Positions 16,635-24,335 of a stretch of 64,000 nucleotides of DNA are shown here, in pieces. Made by a program: the position numbers and the translations under genes. The DNA is from Pseudoroseicyclus_A sp041714655 (GTDB taxonomy: Bacteria; Pseudomonadota; Alphaproteobacteria; Rhodobacterales; Rhodobacteraceae). The notes under the pieces are model-generated. The model worked only from the letters and a program-made list of their open reading frames with translations, was not told the origin of the DNA and did no database searches. The stretch covers positions 1,860,001 through 1,924,000 of the forward strand of contig NZ_CP168219.1 of the NCBI RefSeq assembly GCF_041714655.1. Direction: 5' to 3'. Each line of letters begins with the position of its first letter. Positions within the stretch are counted from its first letter, which is position 1.

Positions 16635-17384
16635 TCAGGAGGCCTCGGCGACGGCCCGGACGATCAGCCGCAGGCACTCCGGCGTCGAGAAGCGGTGGTC
16701 CGCCCCCTTGACCAGCGTCAGGCGGATGTCCGGCCCCTCGGCATGGGCGAGGAGCTGGAGCGCGCGGGCCTGGGGAACATCCGCATCCGCCGTGCCCTGC
16801 AGCATCCGCACCGGCATCGTGAGGGTCAGGGGATCGGTCATCACCAGATGCTGCCGCCCCTCCTCGATCAGCCGGCGGGAGATCGGATAGGGATCGCCGT
16901 AATCCGACGGGCGGTGCGTCAGCCCCGCCTCGGTCAGCTCGGTGCGCTGGGCCTCCGTGAAGCTCTCCCACATCTCTTCCGTGAAGTCGGGCGCCGCGGC
17001 GATGGTGACGAGGCCTGCCACCCGCTCCGGCTGCGACCGCGAGAGGAGAAGCGAGATCCAGCCGCCCATGGAGGAGCCGACGAGCACGAGCGGCCCGTCG
17101 AGAAGCGCGATGGCGGCGGCGGCATCCTCGGCCCAGTCGCCGATGGCACCCTCCTCGAAGGTGCCCGACGAGCTGCCGTGGCCGGAATAGTCGAAGCGCA
17201 GGAAGGCGCGGCCCTGCTCGCGGGCCCAATCCTCGAGGAAGAGCGCCTTCGTGCCCTCCATGTCGGAGCGGAAGCCGCCGAGGAAGACGATGGCCGGCGC
17301 ATCGAGCGAGCTGTCGCCGGGGGTGAGGTGATAGGCCAGGCGCCGGCCGCGGGGCGTGTCGAGATGATCCATGCCCCGGGTCAT
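16635..17384 (-). CDS. Alpha/beta hydrolase (possible thioesterase or dipeptidase-like)
   Basis: 249 residues (an in-frame ATG 4 codons later, at 17372, is equally plausible). The fold is clear: oxyanion segment FLGGFRSDMEGTKA, nucleophile elbow LVGSSMGGWIS, Asp segment LQGTADADVP and catalytic His in KGADHRFS. The ordering and FLGGFRSDM resemble the ABHD10-type acyl-protein thioesterase/carboxylesterase group. The start region lies in a perfect inverted repeat, GCCCCGGG-TCATGG-CCCGGGGC (17373-17394), which could mask it. Substrate unknown. Confidence 0.8.
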   Translation of the reverse strand: MTRGMDHLDTPRGRRLAYHLTPGDSSLDAPAIVFLGGFRSDMEGTKALFLEDWAREQGRAFLRFDYSGHGSSSGTFEEGAIGDWAEDAAAAIALLDGPLVLVGSSMGGWISLLLSRSQPERVAGLVTIAAAPDFTEEMWESFTEAQRTELTEAGLTHRPSDYGDPYPISRRLIEEGRQHLVMTDPLTLTMPVRMLQGTADADVPQARALQLLAHAEGPDIRLTLVKGADHRFSTPECLRLIVRAVAEAS

Positions 17385-17414
17385 GGCCCGGGGCGCGGCG
17401 CCTGTCCACCCGCG

Positions 17415-18014
17415 CTATTCGCCGGCGAAGATGCCGACGGAGAGCCGCGCCTCCTCCCCGGTATAGAGCGAGGGCCCGTCGAAGCCGCGCTGGCCGAGGA
17501 CGAGGATCTCGCCGTCGGCATCCTCGAAGAGCGACACCGGAAGCCAGGTATCGATGTCGAGCACGTTGCCCTGCCGGGTCAGCGTGCCCTCGGCATGTGT
17601 CGGCATCTGCGCGGTGAACCCGTCATCGCGGATGCTGGTCGCGAGGAAGCTGAGCTCGCCCTCCACCTCGCGATTGTCCACGTCGATGAAATGTGCCGCC
17701 TCGCCCTCCAGCCGCTCGGCGGCGAAGTCGAGCCGCATGGCAAGGCCGCCGACGGCCGCCGGCGCATCGTCCAGCGCCGGATCGCCGATGATGGCGAGGC
17801 CCTCCATCTCTGCGGTGCCGGAGGTCGGCAGATCGTCCGCCCGCAGGGGGCGCGCCTCTTCGAGCCGCTCGTCGAGCCCGGCGACGATGGCCCCCGCCTG
17901 GGCGATGCCGGTCACGTCGAGCGGCTCGAGCGGCGCCGCTGAGCAACCCGCAAGGGCCAGGAGCCCGGCCCCGAGAAGGGGGGCCGCAGACCCCGAAAGA
18001 TAAGAGGATGTCAT
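17415..18014 (-). CDS. Predicted lipoprotein of unknown function
   Basis: 199 residues from ATG 18014 (GGGAGATCGGG upstream); the longer frame upstream is not protein-like. A signal peptide ends in the lipobox LLALAGC, so the mature protein begins with a lipidated Cys near residue 23. The rest is hydrophilic and acidic with predicted beta strands (GLAIIGDPALDD, EGELSFLATSIRDDG) and no cysteines. The pattern of FIDVDNREVEGEL is reminiscent of barrel-like outer-membrane-associated lipoproteins. It is followed 30 bp later by the hydrolase on the same strand. Confidence 0.7.
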   Translation of the reverse strand: MTSSYLSGSAAPLLGAGLLALAGCSAAPLEPLDVTGIAQAGAIVAGLDERLEEARPLRADDLPTSGTAEMEGLAIIGDPALDDAPAAVGGLAMRLDFAAERLEGEAAHFIDVDNREVEGELSFLATSIRDDGFTAQMPTHAEGTLTRQGNVLDIDTWLPVSLFEDADGEILVLGQRGFDGPSLYTGEEARLSVGIFAGE

Positions 18015-18211
18015 CCCGATCTCCCTGACTGAAACGATGCCGAGCCTACGCCCCGCCCCCTGCCCCCGGCAAATCCTTTCGGCGCCCGGCCTGCACGCCC
18101 CGCGGCCACGCGCCGGCTTGACCTCGCCGCCGCCCCGGGCCATGTCAGCGCCACGACATAGACCCGCAACCGGGCGCTTCGTAGGCGCCGAACCGACGAG
18201 GAGAGAGGCCC

Positions 18212-20179
18212 ATGGCCGATATTTCCCTGACCTTCCCCGATGGCTCCAGCCGCGACTATCCCGCCGGCACGACGCCGGCCGAGGTCGCCCAGAGCATTGC
18301 CCCCTCTCTCGCCAAGCGCGCCATCTCGGCGGCGCTCGATGGCCAGCACTGGGATCTGCAATGGCCGCTGGAGCGCTCCGGCGAGATCACCATCCACACG
18401 ATGAAGGACGATGCCGAGGCGCTGGAGCTCATCCGGCATGACCTCGCCCATATCATGGCCCGCGCCGTGCAGGAGCTCTGGCCCGATGTGCAGGTCACCA
18501 TCGGCCCGGTGATCGCCCATGGTTGGTACTACGATTTCGACCGGGCCGAGCCCTTCACGCCCGAGGATCTCGGCGCCATCGAGGCGAAGATGAAGGAGAT
18601 CATCAACGCCCGGGAGCCGGTCCGGACGGAGGTCTGGGACCGCGCCCGGGCGCTCGCCCACTACGAGGCGGCCGGCGAGCCCTACAAGGTCGAGCTGGTC
18701 GAGGCGATCCCCGAGGATCAGCAGATCCGCATGTACTGGCATGGCGACTGGCAGGATCTCTGCCGCGGGCCCCATCTGCAGAACACCGGGCAGGTGCCGG
18801 CGGATGCGTTCAAGCTCATGTCCATCGCCGGAGCCTATTGGCGCGGCGACAGCACGCGCCCGCAGCTCCAGCGCATCTACGGCGTGGCCTTCCGCAACCG
18901 CGACGACCTCAAGGCGCATCTGACGATGCTGGAGGAGGCCGCCAAGCGCGACCACCGCAAGCTGGGCCGCGAGATGGACCTTTTCCACATGCAGGAGGAG
19001 GCGCCGGGCCAGGTCTTCTGGCATCCGCGCGGCTGGACGATCTACACCGAGCTGCAGGCCTTCGTCCGCCGCCGCCAGAAGGCGGGCGGCTATGTCGAGG
19101 TGAACACGCCCGAGGTGGTCGACCGCAAGCTCTGGGAGGCCTCCGGCCACTGGGAGAAGTATCAGGAGAACATGTTCATCGTCGAGGTCGACGAGGAACA
19201 TGCGCGCGAGAAGCGCATCAACGCGCTGAAGCCGATGAACTGCCCCTGCCACGTGCAGATCTTCAACCACGGGCTGAAGTCCTACCGCGACCTGCCGCTG
19301 CGCATGGCCGAGTTCGGCGCCTGCCACCGCTACGAGCCCTCGGGCGCGCTTCACGGCATCATGCGGGTGCGCGGCTTCAAGCAGGACGATGCGCATATCT
19401 TCTGCGAAGAGAAGGACATCGCCGCCGAATGCGAGCGGTTCATCTCGATGCTCTCCGGCATCTACCGCGACCTCGGCTTCCCGACCTACAAGATCAAGTT
19501 CTCCGACCGGCCCGACGTCCGCGCCGGCAGTGACGAGATCTGGGACAAGGCCGAGAAGGCCCTCCTCGACGCGACGCGCAAGGTCACCAACGATGTCGAG
19601 CTCAACCCCGGCGAGGGCGCCTTCTACGGGCCGAAGCTCGAATTCGTGCTGACGGATGCCATTGGACGCGACTGGCAATGCGGGACGTTCCAGGTGGATT
19701 TCGTCCTGCCCGAGCGGCTCGACGCCACCTATATCGGCCAGGACGGCGCCAAGCACCGCCCGGTGATGCTGCACCGCGCCATCGTCGGCTCCTTCGAACG
19801 CTTCATCGGCATCCTCATCGAGGAACATGCCGGCAAGCTGCCGCTCTGGCTGGCGCCGACGCAGGTCGTCGTCGCCTCCATCGTGTCGGATTGCGATGCT
19901 TACGTGCTCGAGACGGTGGAGAAGCTGAAGGCGGCGGGCATCCGCGCCGAGGCCGACATCCGCAACGAAAAGATCAACTACAAGGTCCGCGAGCATTCGC
20001 TGGCCAAGGTGCCGGTGATCTTCGCCGTCGGCCTGCGCGAGGTCGAGGAGAAGAGCGTCTCCATCCGCCGGCTCGGCGAAAAGGCGACCTCGACCGCCTC
20101 CCGCGAGGAGGCCATCACGGCGCTCGCCGCCGAGGTGACGCCGCCCGACCTCGCGGCCACGGCCATCGCCGCGGAATAG
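18212..20179 (+). CDS. thrS: Threonyl-tRNA synthetase
   Basis: 655 residues from ATG 18212 (GAGGAGAGAGG upstream). The order of domains is standard: N-terminal TGS domain (residues 1-62), the second additional domain with editing-site HDLAHIMARAVQELWP, class II catalytic core with motif 2 FGACHRYEPSGALHG and zinc ligand Cys in MNCPCHVQIF, motif 3 MLHRAIVGSFERFIG, and the C-terminal anticodon-binding domain. It charges tRNA-Thr. A GC-rich hairpin just after the stop probably ends transcription. Confidence 0.98.
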   Translation: MADISLTFPDGSSRDYPAGTTPAEVAQSIAPSLAKRAISAALDGQHWDLQWPLERSGEITIHTMKDDAEALELIRHDLAHIMARAVQELWPDVQVTIGPVIAHGWYYDFDRAEPFTPEDLGAIEAKMKEIINAREPVRTEVWDRARALAHYEAAGEPYKVELVEAIPEDQQIRMYWHGDWQDLCRGPHLQNTGQVPADAFKLMSIAGAYWRGDSTRPQLQRIYGVAFRNRDDLKAHLTMLEEAAKRDHRKLGREMDLFHMQEEAPGQVFWHPRGWTIYTELQAFVRRRQKAGGYVEVNTPEVVDRKLWEASGHWEKYQENMFIVEVDEEHAREKRINALKPMNCPCHVQIFNHGLKSYRDLPLRMAEFGACHRYEPSGALHGIMRVRGFKQDDAHIFCEEKDIAAECERFISMLSGIYRDLGFPTYKIKFSDRPDVRAGSDEIWDKAEKALLDATRKVTNDVELNPGEGAFYGPKLEFVLTDAIGRDWQCGTFQVDFVLPERLDATYIGQDGAKHRPVMLHRAIVGSFERFIGILIEEHAGKLPLWLAPTQVVVASIVSDCDAYVLETVEKLKAAGIRAEADIRNEKINYKVREHSLAKVPVIFAVGLREVEEKSVSIRRLGEKATSTASREEAITALAAEVTPPDLAATAIAAE

Positions 20180-20184
20180 GCAGG

Positions 20185-20210
20185 AGGGGTGCCCCTGGCG
20201 GGCGCCCCTT
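20185..20210 (+). terminator. Probable thrS terminator
   Basis: AGGGGTGCCC-CTGGC-GGGCGCCCCT is a stable stem directly after the thrS stop. It is followed by TCCCC rather than a clean T-run, so the call is moderate. Confidence 0.5.
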
Positions 20211-20301
20211 CCCCAAGGTTACCTAAAAGTGTCGACAGCGCGCGGCCTGCGGGTGCAGGCTTTGCTCATCATTCCATGTCGATTCTAAGGGAACCCTTGA
20301 A

Positions 20302-20886
20302 ATGAGAACGTTTGCTGCCATCGCCGCCATATCCGCCGTCGCCCTGTTTGCAGGCTGCGACACGGGCCCCTCTTCCACCGGCGAGGATGCCCCTCAGGTG
20401 ACGCTGAGCTACGCCTCCGGCGGGCCTTTCATGGCGCTCAGCAGCAACGTGCCCGGCGCCGGCGTCGCGGCGCGCGGATGCCCCGGAGGGAGCGGCTCTG
20501 CAGACGCGGTGATCGTGCCGCGCGGCGGCACCGAACGGCTGCGTGTCGAGGCGAGTGCCGCCACCGGCATCGCGCAGATCCGCTTCACCTTCGAGAATTC
20601 CAGCACCTATGCCTTCGAGGATGCCCGGGTGGGCACCAGCAGCGGCGCCGGCGTCGCCCGCACCACGACAGGCGCGACTTATGCCTATGGCCAACAGGGC
20701 ACCACGAATACGCAGACGATCTACACGGCCAATATCCCCGCCGAGCAGCGGCGGACGACGGATGGCATGACGCTCAGCTACGACATGTCGTCCCCCTCGC
20801 AGACTTATATCGTCCGCGTGACCTCCGGCGCGGGGGGCGTGACGACGCAGCGCGTCAATGTCGAGGACGCGGCCTACCGCTGCTGA
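20302..20886 (+). CDS. Predicted lipoprotein, immunoglobulin-like beta protein
   Basis: 194 residues. The signal peptide MRTFAAIAAISAVALFAGC ends in a lipobox, giving a lipidated Cys at residue 19. The mature protein is rich in Thr, Ser and Gly with alternating hydrophobic strands and ends in a Cys (AAYRC). A central Cys (ARGCPGG) could pair with it. No family was recognised. It faces the anti-sigma gene tail to tail, with 8 bp between stop codons, and has no visible operon partner. Confidence 0.7.
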   Translation: MRTFAAIAAISAVALFAGCDTGPSSTGEDAPQVTLSYASGGPFMALSSNVPGAGVAARGCPGGSGSADAVIVPRGGTERLRVEASAATGIAQIRFTFENSSTYAFEDARVGTSSGAGVARTTTGATYAYGQQGTTNTQTIYTANIPAEQRRTTDGMTLSYDMSSPSQTYIVRVTSGAGGVTTQRVNVEDAAYRC

Positions 20887-20894
20887 CAGGCGGC

Positions 20895-21539
20895 CTACCA
20901 GCGCAGCCACCGGGCGCCGGCCAGCGCGCCGAGCCCGGTGGCGATGCCGATGCCGCAGGAATACCAGACGGCATAGAACACCGGGGAATCCTCGGTGCAG
21001 AAGGTCGAATAGACCGCCGCGGCGAGCCCGCCCGCCACCAGCCCGGCCAGCGCCCCGGCGCGGGCCGGATGCTCCGGCGCGCCGCGGCGGAGCGCCGCCA
21101 CGATCCCCGCGGTGAGCGGCAGCGACAGAAGCGAGATCGCCGGCAGGCAGACCTGGATCGAATGGCCGATGAAGGTGGCGAGCCGCTCACCCGGCGCCAG
21201 CCCGGCAAAGGCGAGCGCGAAGAGCCCCGCCGCCAGCGCCGGCACAAGCCAGAGCGCCCGTGCCCCCGCCCCGAGCGCCGCGCCGGGGCGGACGGAGGGC
21301 AAAAGCGCGGTCAGCGCGAGGCACGCGGCGGCGAGCGGCATCAGCGTTTTCGCGGCGATGAGCGGATCGGCCCAGAGCCCCAACAGCCCCGGCCGCGGCC
21401 CGAGCACCGCGAGGAAGAGTGCCACGCTCACCGCCAGCCCGGCGGCGAGCCCCAGCGCCAGCGCACGGCCCATCGGCGCCGGCGGCTTTGCGCCGGCGGG
21501 CCTCTTCGACAGTTCCGCGATCAGCTCCTCGGTCGTCAT
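20895..21539 (-). CDS. NrsF-type anti-sigma factor (DUF1109)
   Basis: 214 residues from ATG 21539, whose start overlaps the sigma-factor stop by 4 bases (ATGA). A short cytoplasmic N-terminus (TTEELIAELSKRP), expected to bind the sigma factor, is followed by six hydrophobic spans. Two periplasm-facing Cys are visible (QVCLPAISLL and STFCTEDSP). This is the DUF1109 family, of which Caulobacter NrsF, partner of SigF, is the known example. Translational coupling to the ECF gene gives stoichiometric production. It would hold the sigma factor at the membrane until metal or redox stress releases it. Confidence 0.85.
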   Translation of the reverse strand: MTTEELIAELSKRPAGAKPPAPMGRALALGLAAGLAVSVALFLAVLGPRPGLLGLWADPLIAAKTLMPLAAACLALTALLPSVRPGAALGAGARALWLVPALAAGLFALAFAGLAPGERLATFIGHSIQVCLPAISLLSLPLTAGIVAALRRGAPEHPARAGALAGLVAGGLAAAVYSTFCTEDSPVFYAVWYSCGIGIATGLGALAGARWLRW

Positions 21540-22099
21540 GGCTCTCTCTCGGTTGCACCGGCACCGGCCTTCAGCTCGGCCATGGCGCGGTGATAGGCGA
21601 CGCGCACGGCGCCCTCGCTCATTCCCTCGCGCGCCGCCACCTCGGCGGCGCTCCGCCCCTCGATGCCGAGGGCGCGCACGATCCGCGCCGCCCGGCCGCC
21701 CTCGCCGCCGCCGAGCCGGGCCAGGAGCCGCGCCACGTCGCCGGCCGCGCCGGGCTCGGGGAGCCGCTCGTCGGCGGGCTCGGCCGCCTCGTCCAGCGGG
21801 CTCATCTGCCCACGTCGCCGCCCGGCCCGCGCCGCATCCAGCGTCTTGTAGCGGGCGATGGCGTAGAGCCAGGGGGCGACCGGCTCGCTCTCGCGCCAGG
21901 TGTGGCGCTTGGTATGAAGCGCGATCAGCACCTCCTGCACGACATCCTCCACCTCGGCGCCGAGGCTCCGGCCGCGCCCCGCCACCACGGTGCGGATCAC
22001 CGGCGCGACCTCGGTCAGGAAGGCAGCATAGGCCGCTCCGTCGCCGCGGTTGGCGGCGCGGAGGAGCTCGCTCCACCGTCTGTCGCGCTCCGCGCCCAT
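21536..22099 (-). CDS. ECF RNA polymerase sigma factor, SigF-like
   Basis: 187 residues. Region 2 contains VEDVVQEVLIALHTKRHTW and APWLYAIARYKTLDAARA, the core-binding and -10 recognition helices; region 4 contains GRSAAEVAAREGMSEGAVRVAYHRAM, the -35 recognition helix. The downstream DUF1109 gene overlaps it by 4 bases, and a DUF2282/DUF692/DUF2063/DoxX operon is divergent, as in the Caulobacter SigF regulon. A GTAACA-N16-CGAA motif lies directly upstream on the minus strand and suggests autoregulation; the predicted transcript would have almost no leader. Confidence 0.9.
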   Translation of the reverse strand: MGAERDRRWSELLRAANRGDGAAYAAFLTEVAPVIRTVVAGRGRSLGAEVEDVVQEVLIALHTKRHTWRESEPVAPWLYAIARYKTLDAARAGRRRGQMSPLDEAAEPADERLPEPGAAGDVARLLARLGGGEGGRAARIVRALGIEGRSAAEVAAREGMSEGAVRVAYHRAMAELKAGAGATEREP

Positions 22100-22108
22100 G
22101 CCCTCCCC

Positions 22109-22134
22109 TTCGCCGCGCTTCGGGGAAATGTTAC
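22109..22134 (-). promoter_or_regulatory. Candidate ECF promoter for the sigma/anti-sigma genes
   Basis: On the minus strand GTAACA (22134-22129), a 16-bp spacer and CGAA (22112-22109) match the pattern of the promoter in front of the divergent operon at 22182-22207. Only about 10 bp separate the -10 element from the ATG, implying a very short leader or a leaderless mRNA. Confidence 0.55.
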
Positions 22135-22181
22135 ACGCGGCAGGGCGAAAAGCGCCAGATGGTCACCGATGCGTGAAGGCG

Positions 22182-22207
22182 GTAACGCCGGCGGCCCGCC
22201 TCCCGAA
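22182..22207 (+). promoter_or_regulatory. Candidate ECF promoter for the bufferin-type operon
   Basis: GTAACG (22182-22187), a 16-bp spacer and CGAA (22204-22207) fit the GTAACC-N16-CGAA pattern I recall for Caulobacter SigF. Expected transcription starts near 22214, leaving a leader of about 43 bases before the ATG at 22257. Confidence 0.65.
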
Positions 22208-22256
22208 GAGAGGAGCATGGGGCCGCCCGGCCCCGGCCAACATCGGGAGACCAAAG

Positions 22257-22559
22257 ATGACCATCACCAAGACCAGCCTTCTCGTCGCCTCCGCCGTCGG
22301 CACCGCGCTCGCCGGCCTCGCCGGCGCCGCCACCGCCCAGGAACAGGTGAAATGCTACGGCGTCAGCCTCGCGGGCGAGAACGATTGCGCGGCCGGCCCC
22401 GGCACCACCTGCGCCGGCACCTCCACCATCGACTATCAGGGCAACGCCTGGACGCTGGTGCCCTCCGGCACCTGCGAGGAGATGATGCTGCCGACCATGG
22501 CCGACGGCTCCCCCCGCATGGGCTCGCTTGAGCCGCTCGAACGCGACCTGCCGGCGTAA
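22257..22559 (+). CDS. DUF2282 bufferin-type RiPP precursor (BufA1-like)
   Basis: 100 residues from ATG 22257, with GGGAGACC upstream; longer frames to the left have no support. Residues 1-27 are a Sec signal peptide ending ATAQ, after which EQVKCYGVSLAGENDCA begins the DUF2282 core. Four Cys (KCYG, NDCA, TTCAG, GTCEE) match the family's conserved set. In bufferins, some of these Cys are converted by the DUF692 enzyme into thio-heterocycles that bind copper in the periplasm. It is first in the four-gene operon and follows a candidate ECF promoter. The Met-rich tail (MMLPTMADGSPRMG) could also bind metal. Confidence 0.88.
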   Translation: MTITKTSLLVASAVGTALAGLAGAATAQEQVKCYGVSLAGENDCAAGPGTTCAGTSTIDYQGNAWTLVPSGTCEEMMLPTMADGSPRMGSLEPLERDLPA

Positions 22560-22633
22560 ATCCGGCCGCCCGGGGTGGCCGAACCAGCCACCCCGCACCA
22601 TCTTTCAGCCATGCCCCGGGGAGGACCCGTAAC

Positions 22634-23491
22634 ATGCTCGACGCAAGCGCCGCCGCGCCCCGCCTGCCCGCCGCCCCAGGCGTCGGCTACAAGCCGCAGC
22701 ATTACGCCGCGATCCTTGAAGACCCCGCCCCGGTCGAATGGCTCGAGATCCATGCCGAGAACTACATGGGCGAGGGCGGCCGCCCACTCGCGCAGCTCCG
22801 CGCCCTTCGCGAGCGCTTCCCCATCTCCGTCCATGGCGTCGGCCTCTCCATCGGCGGCGCGGGGCCGCTCGATGACGCTCACCTCGCCCGGCTGAGGCAG
22901 CTCTGCGACTGGCTGGAGCCGGCGAGCTTCTCGGAACACCTCGCCTGGTCGACGCATGAGAGCGCCTATTTCGACGACCTCCTCCCTCTGCCCTATACGG
23001 ACGCGACCCTCGCCCGGGTCTGCGCCCATGTGAGCCAGGTGCAGGAGGCGCTCGGCCGCCCGATGCTGCTGGAGAACCCCTCCTCCTATCTCGCCTTCGC
23101 CGAGAGCACCTGGGAGGAGCCGGCCTTCCTCGCCGAGATCGCCCGCCGCACCGGCTGCGGGCTCCTCCTCGACATCAACAATGTCTTCATCTCGGCCACC
23201 AATCTCGGCACCTCCCCCCGCGCCTATCTCGATGCCTTCCCGCTCGCGGAGGTCGGCGAGATCCATCTCGGCGGCCATGACGAGGCGGAGGATGACGCGG
23301 GGCGCCCGCTCCTCATCGACAGCCATGGCCGCGAGGTCGCCGACCCGGTCTGGACACTGCTCGACTACGCGCTCGAGCGCGCCGGCCCCCGCCCCATCCT
23401 CATCGAATGGGACAATGACATCCCCGACTGGCCGACGCTGGCGCTCGAAGCCTCCCGCGCCGAAGCCGCGCTCGACGTGGCCCCGGCATGA
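22634..23491 (+). CDS. DUF692 multinuclear non-haem iron oxidase (MNIO, BufB-like)
   Basis: 285 residues from ATG 22634, with GGGGAGGACC upstream. It is a TIM-barrel of the DUF692 family: GVGYKPQHY opens the first strand, and probable metal ligands lie in LEIHAENYM, ISVHGVGLSIGG, SEHLAWS, LLLDINNVF, GEIHLGGHDEAEDD and LIEWDNDIP. MNIO enzymes oxidise peptide Cys with O2 to form oxazolone/thioamide or thiooxazole groups. The DUF2282 peptide encoded just upstream is its obvious substrate. Translation stops 6 bp before an inverted repeat element that separates it from the DUF2063 gene. Confidence 0.93.
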   Translation: MLDASAAAPRLPAAPGVGYKPQHYAAILEDPAPVEWLEIHAENYMGEGGRPLAQLRALRERFPISVHGVGLSIGGAGPLDDAHLARLRQLCDWLEPASFSEHLAWSTHESAYFDDLLPLPYTDATLARVCAHVSQVQEALGRPMLLENPSSYLAFAESTWEEPAFLAEIARRTGCGLLLDINNVFISATNLGTSPRAYLDAFPLAEVGEIHLGGHDEAEDDAGRPLLIDSHGREVADPVWTLLDYALERAGPRPILIEWDNDIPDWPTLALEASRAEAALDVAPA

Positions 23492-23497
23492 GCCGGG

Positions 23498-23532
23498 CCC
23501 CCCTGTCTTTGCTCGCGGAAAATCTTCGGGGG
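23498..23532 (-). repeat. GAGGATTTTC-type repeat, copy 3, inside the bufferin operon
   Basis: On the minus strand this reads CCCCCCGAAGATTTTCCGCG then AGCAAAGA, very close to copy 1 at 7964-7985. A G6C-AGACA-GC6 hairpin at 23585-23603, the usual companion of this repeat, lies inside the 5' end of the next gene. Confidence 0.6.
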
Positions 23533-23572
23533 GTCGTCATCGCAGCGCCACCGGTTCGAGCGCGATGACGAC
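23533..23572 (+). promoter_or_regulatory. Inverted repeat enclosing the DUF2063 start codon
   Basis: GTCGTCATCGC (23533-23543) and GCGATGACGAC (23562-23572) are perfect 11-bp inverted arms around an 18-base loop. The second arm contains the ATG at 23565. In the polycistronic mRNA this hairpin would bury the start codon. Confidence 0.55.
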
Positions 23573-24335
23573 GCCGAAGGAGACGGGGGGCAGACAGCCC
23601 CCCTCCGACGCCGATGCCAAGGCACAGGGCTTCCCCACCGCCCTCCTCGACCCCACGGCCCCGCCGCCCCCCGGCCTGACGGACGGCCAGGGCGGCCCCG
23701 CCGGGCGGCGGTTCGACGTCTATCGCAACAATGTCGCCGTGGCGCTGAGGGAGGCGCTCGCGGCCGGCTTCCCTGTCACCCAGGCGCTGGTCGGAGAGGC
23801 GTTCTTCCATGCCATGGCCGGCGCCTTCGCGCGGGTCTCGCCGCCTCAGAGCCCCGTCATGCGTCTCTATGGCGCGGCCTTCCCGGAGTTCATCGCCGGC
23901 TTCCCGCCCGCCGCCACCCTGCCCTATCTGGCCGATGTCGCCCGGCTGGAGATGGCGCTCCGCGAGAGCTACCACGCCGCCGACGCCGCCCCGGTCGGGC
24001 CCGACGCGCTGGCGGCATTCCCAGAGGCCCGGCTACCGGCGCTCCGGCTCCGCTTCGCCCCGGCCACGCGGCTGGTGACCTCCGCGCATCCCATCGTCTC
24101 GATCTGGGCGGCGCATCACGGGGGGCCCAAGCCCGCCCCCGGCCCCGAGGCGGCGCTCGTCACCCGCCCCGGCTTCGACCCGGCGCCGCATGTCGTGCCC
24201 GAGACGGCCCTGCCCGCGCTCAGGGCTCACATGGAGGGCGCGCCGCTCGGCACTGCCGCCGCGCTTGCGCCGGAGGCGCTGCCGGGGCTCCTCCGGCTCC
24301 TCCTCACCTCCGGCGCCCTCTCGGAGCTCGCCTGA
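23565..24335 (+). CDS. DUF2063 partner protein (BufC-like)
   Basis: 256 residues from ATG 23565. Residues about 25-115 form the DUF2063 DNA-binding-like domain, with FPTALLDPTAPPPPGL and the signature RFDVYRNNVAVALREALAAGFPVTQALVG; the C-terminal half ends in short helices. In bufferin clusters this protein recruits the precursor peptide to the MNIO enzyme. The first 20 or so residues are encoded by repeat-derived sequence and the start codon sits in a hairpin, so the true start could differ. The stop overlaps the DoxX start (TGATG). Confidence 0.85.
   Translation: MTTPKETGGRQPPSDADAKAQGFPTALLDPTAPPPPGLTDGQGGPAGRRFDVYRNNVAVALREALAAGFPVTQALVGEAFFHAMAGAFARVSPPQSPVMRLYGAAFPEFIAGFPPAATLPYLADVARLEMALRESYHAADAAPVGPDALAAFPEARLPALRLRFAPATRLVTSAHPIVSIWAAHHGGPKPAPGPEAALVTRPGFDPAPHVVPETALPALRAHMEGAPLGTAAALAPEALPGLLRLLLTSGALSELA

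Noticed and set aside
18011..19996. A 661-codon open frame opposite thrS
   Set aside because: Shadow of threonyl-tRNA synthetase, which has all its motifs on the plus strand.
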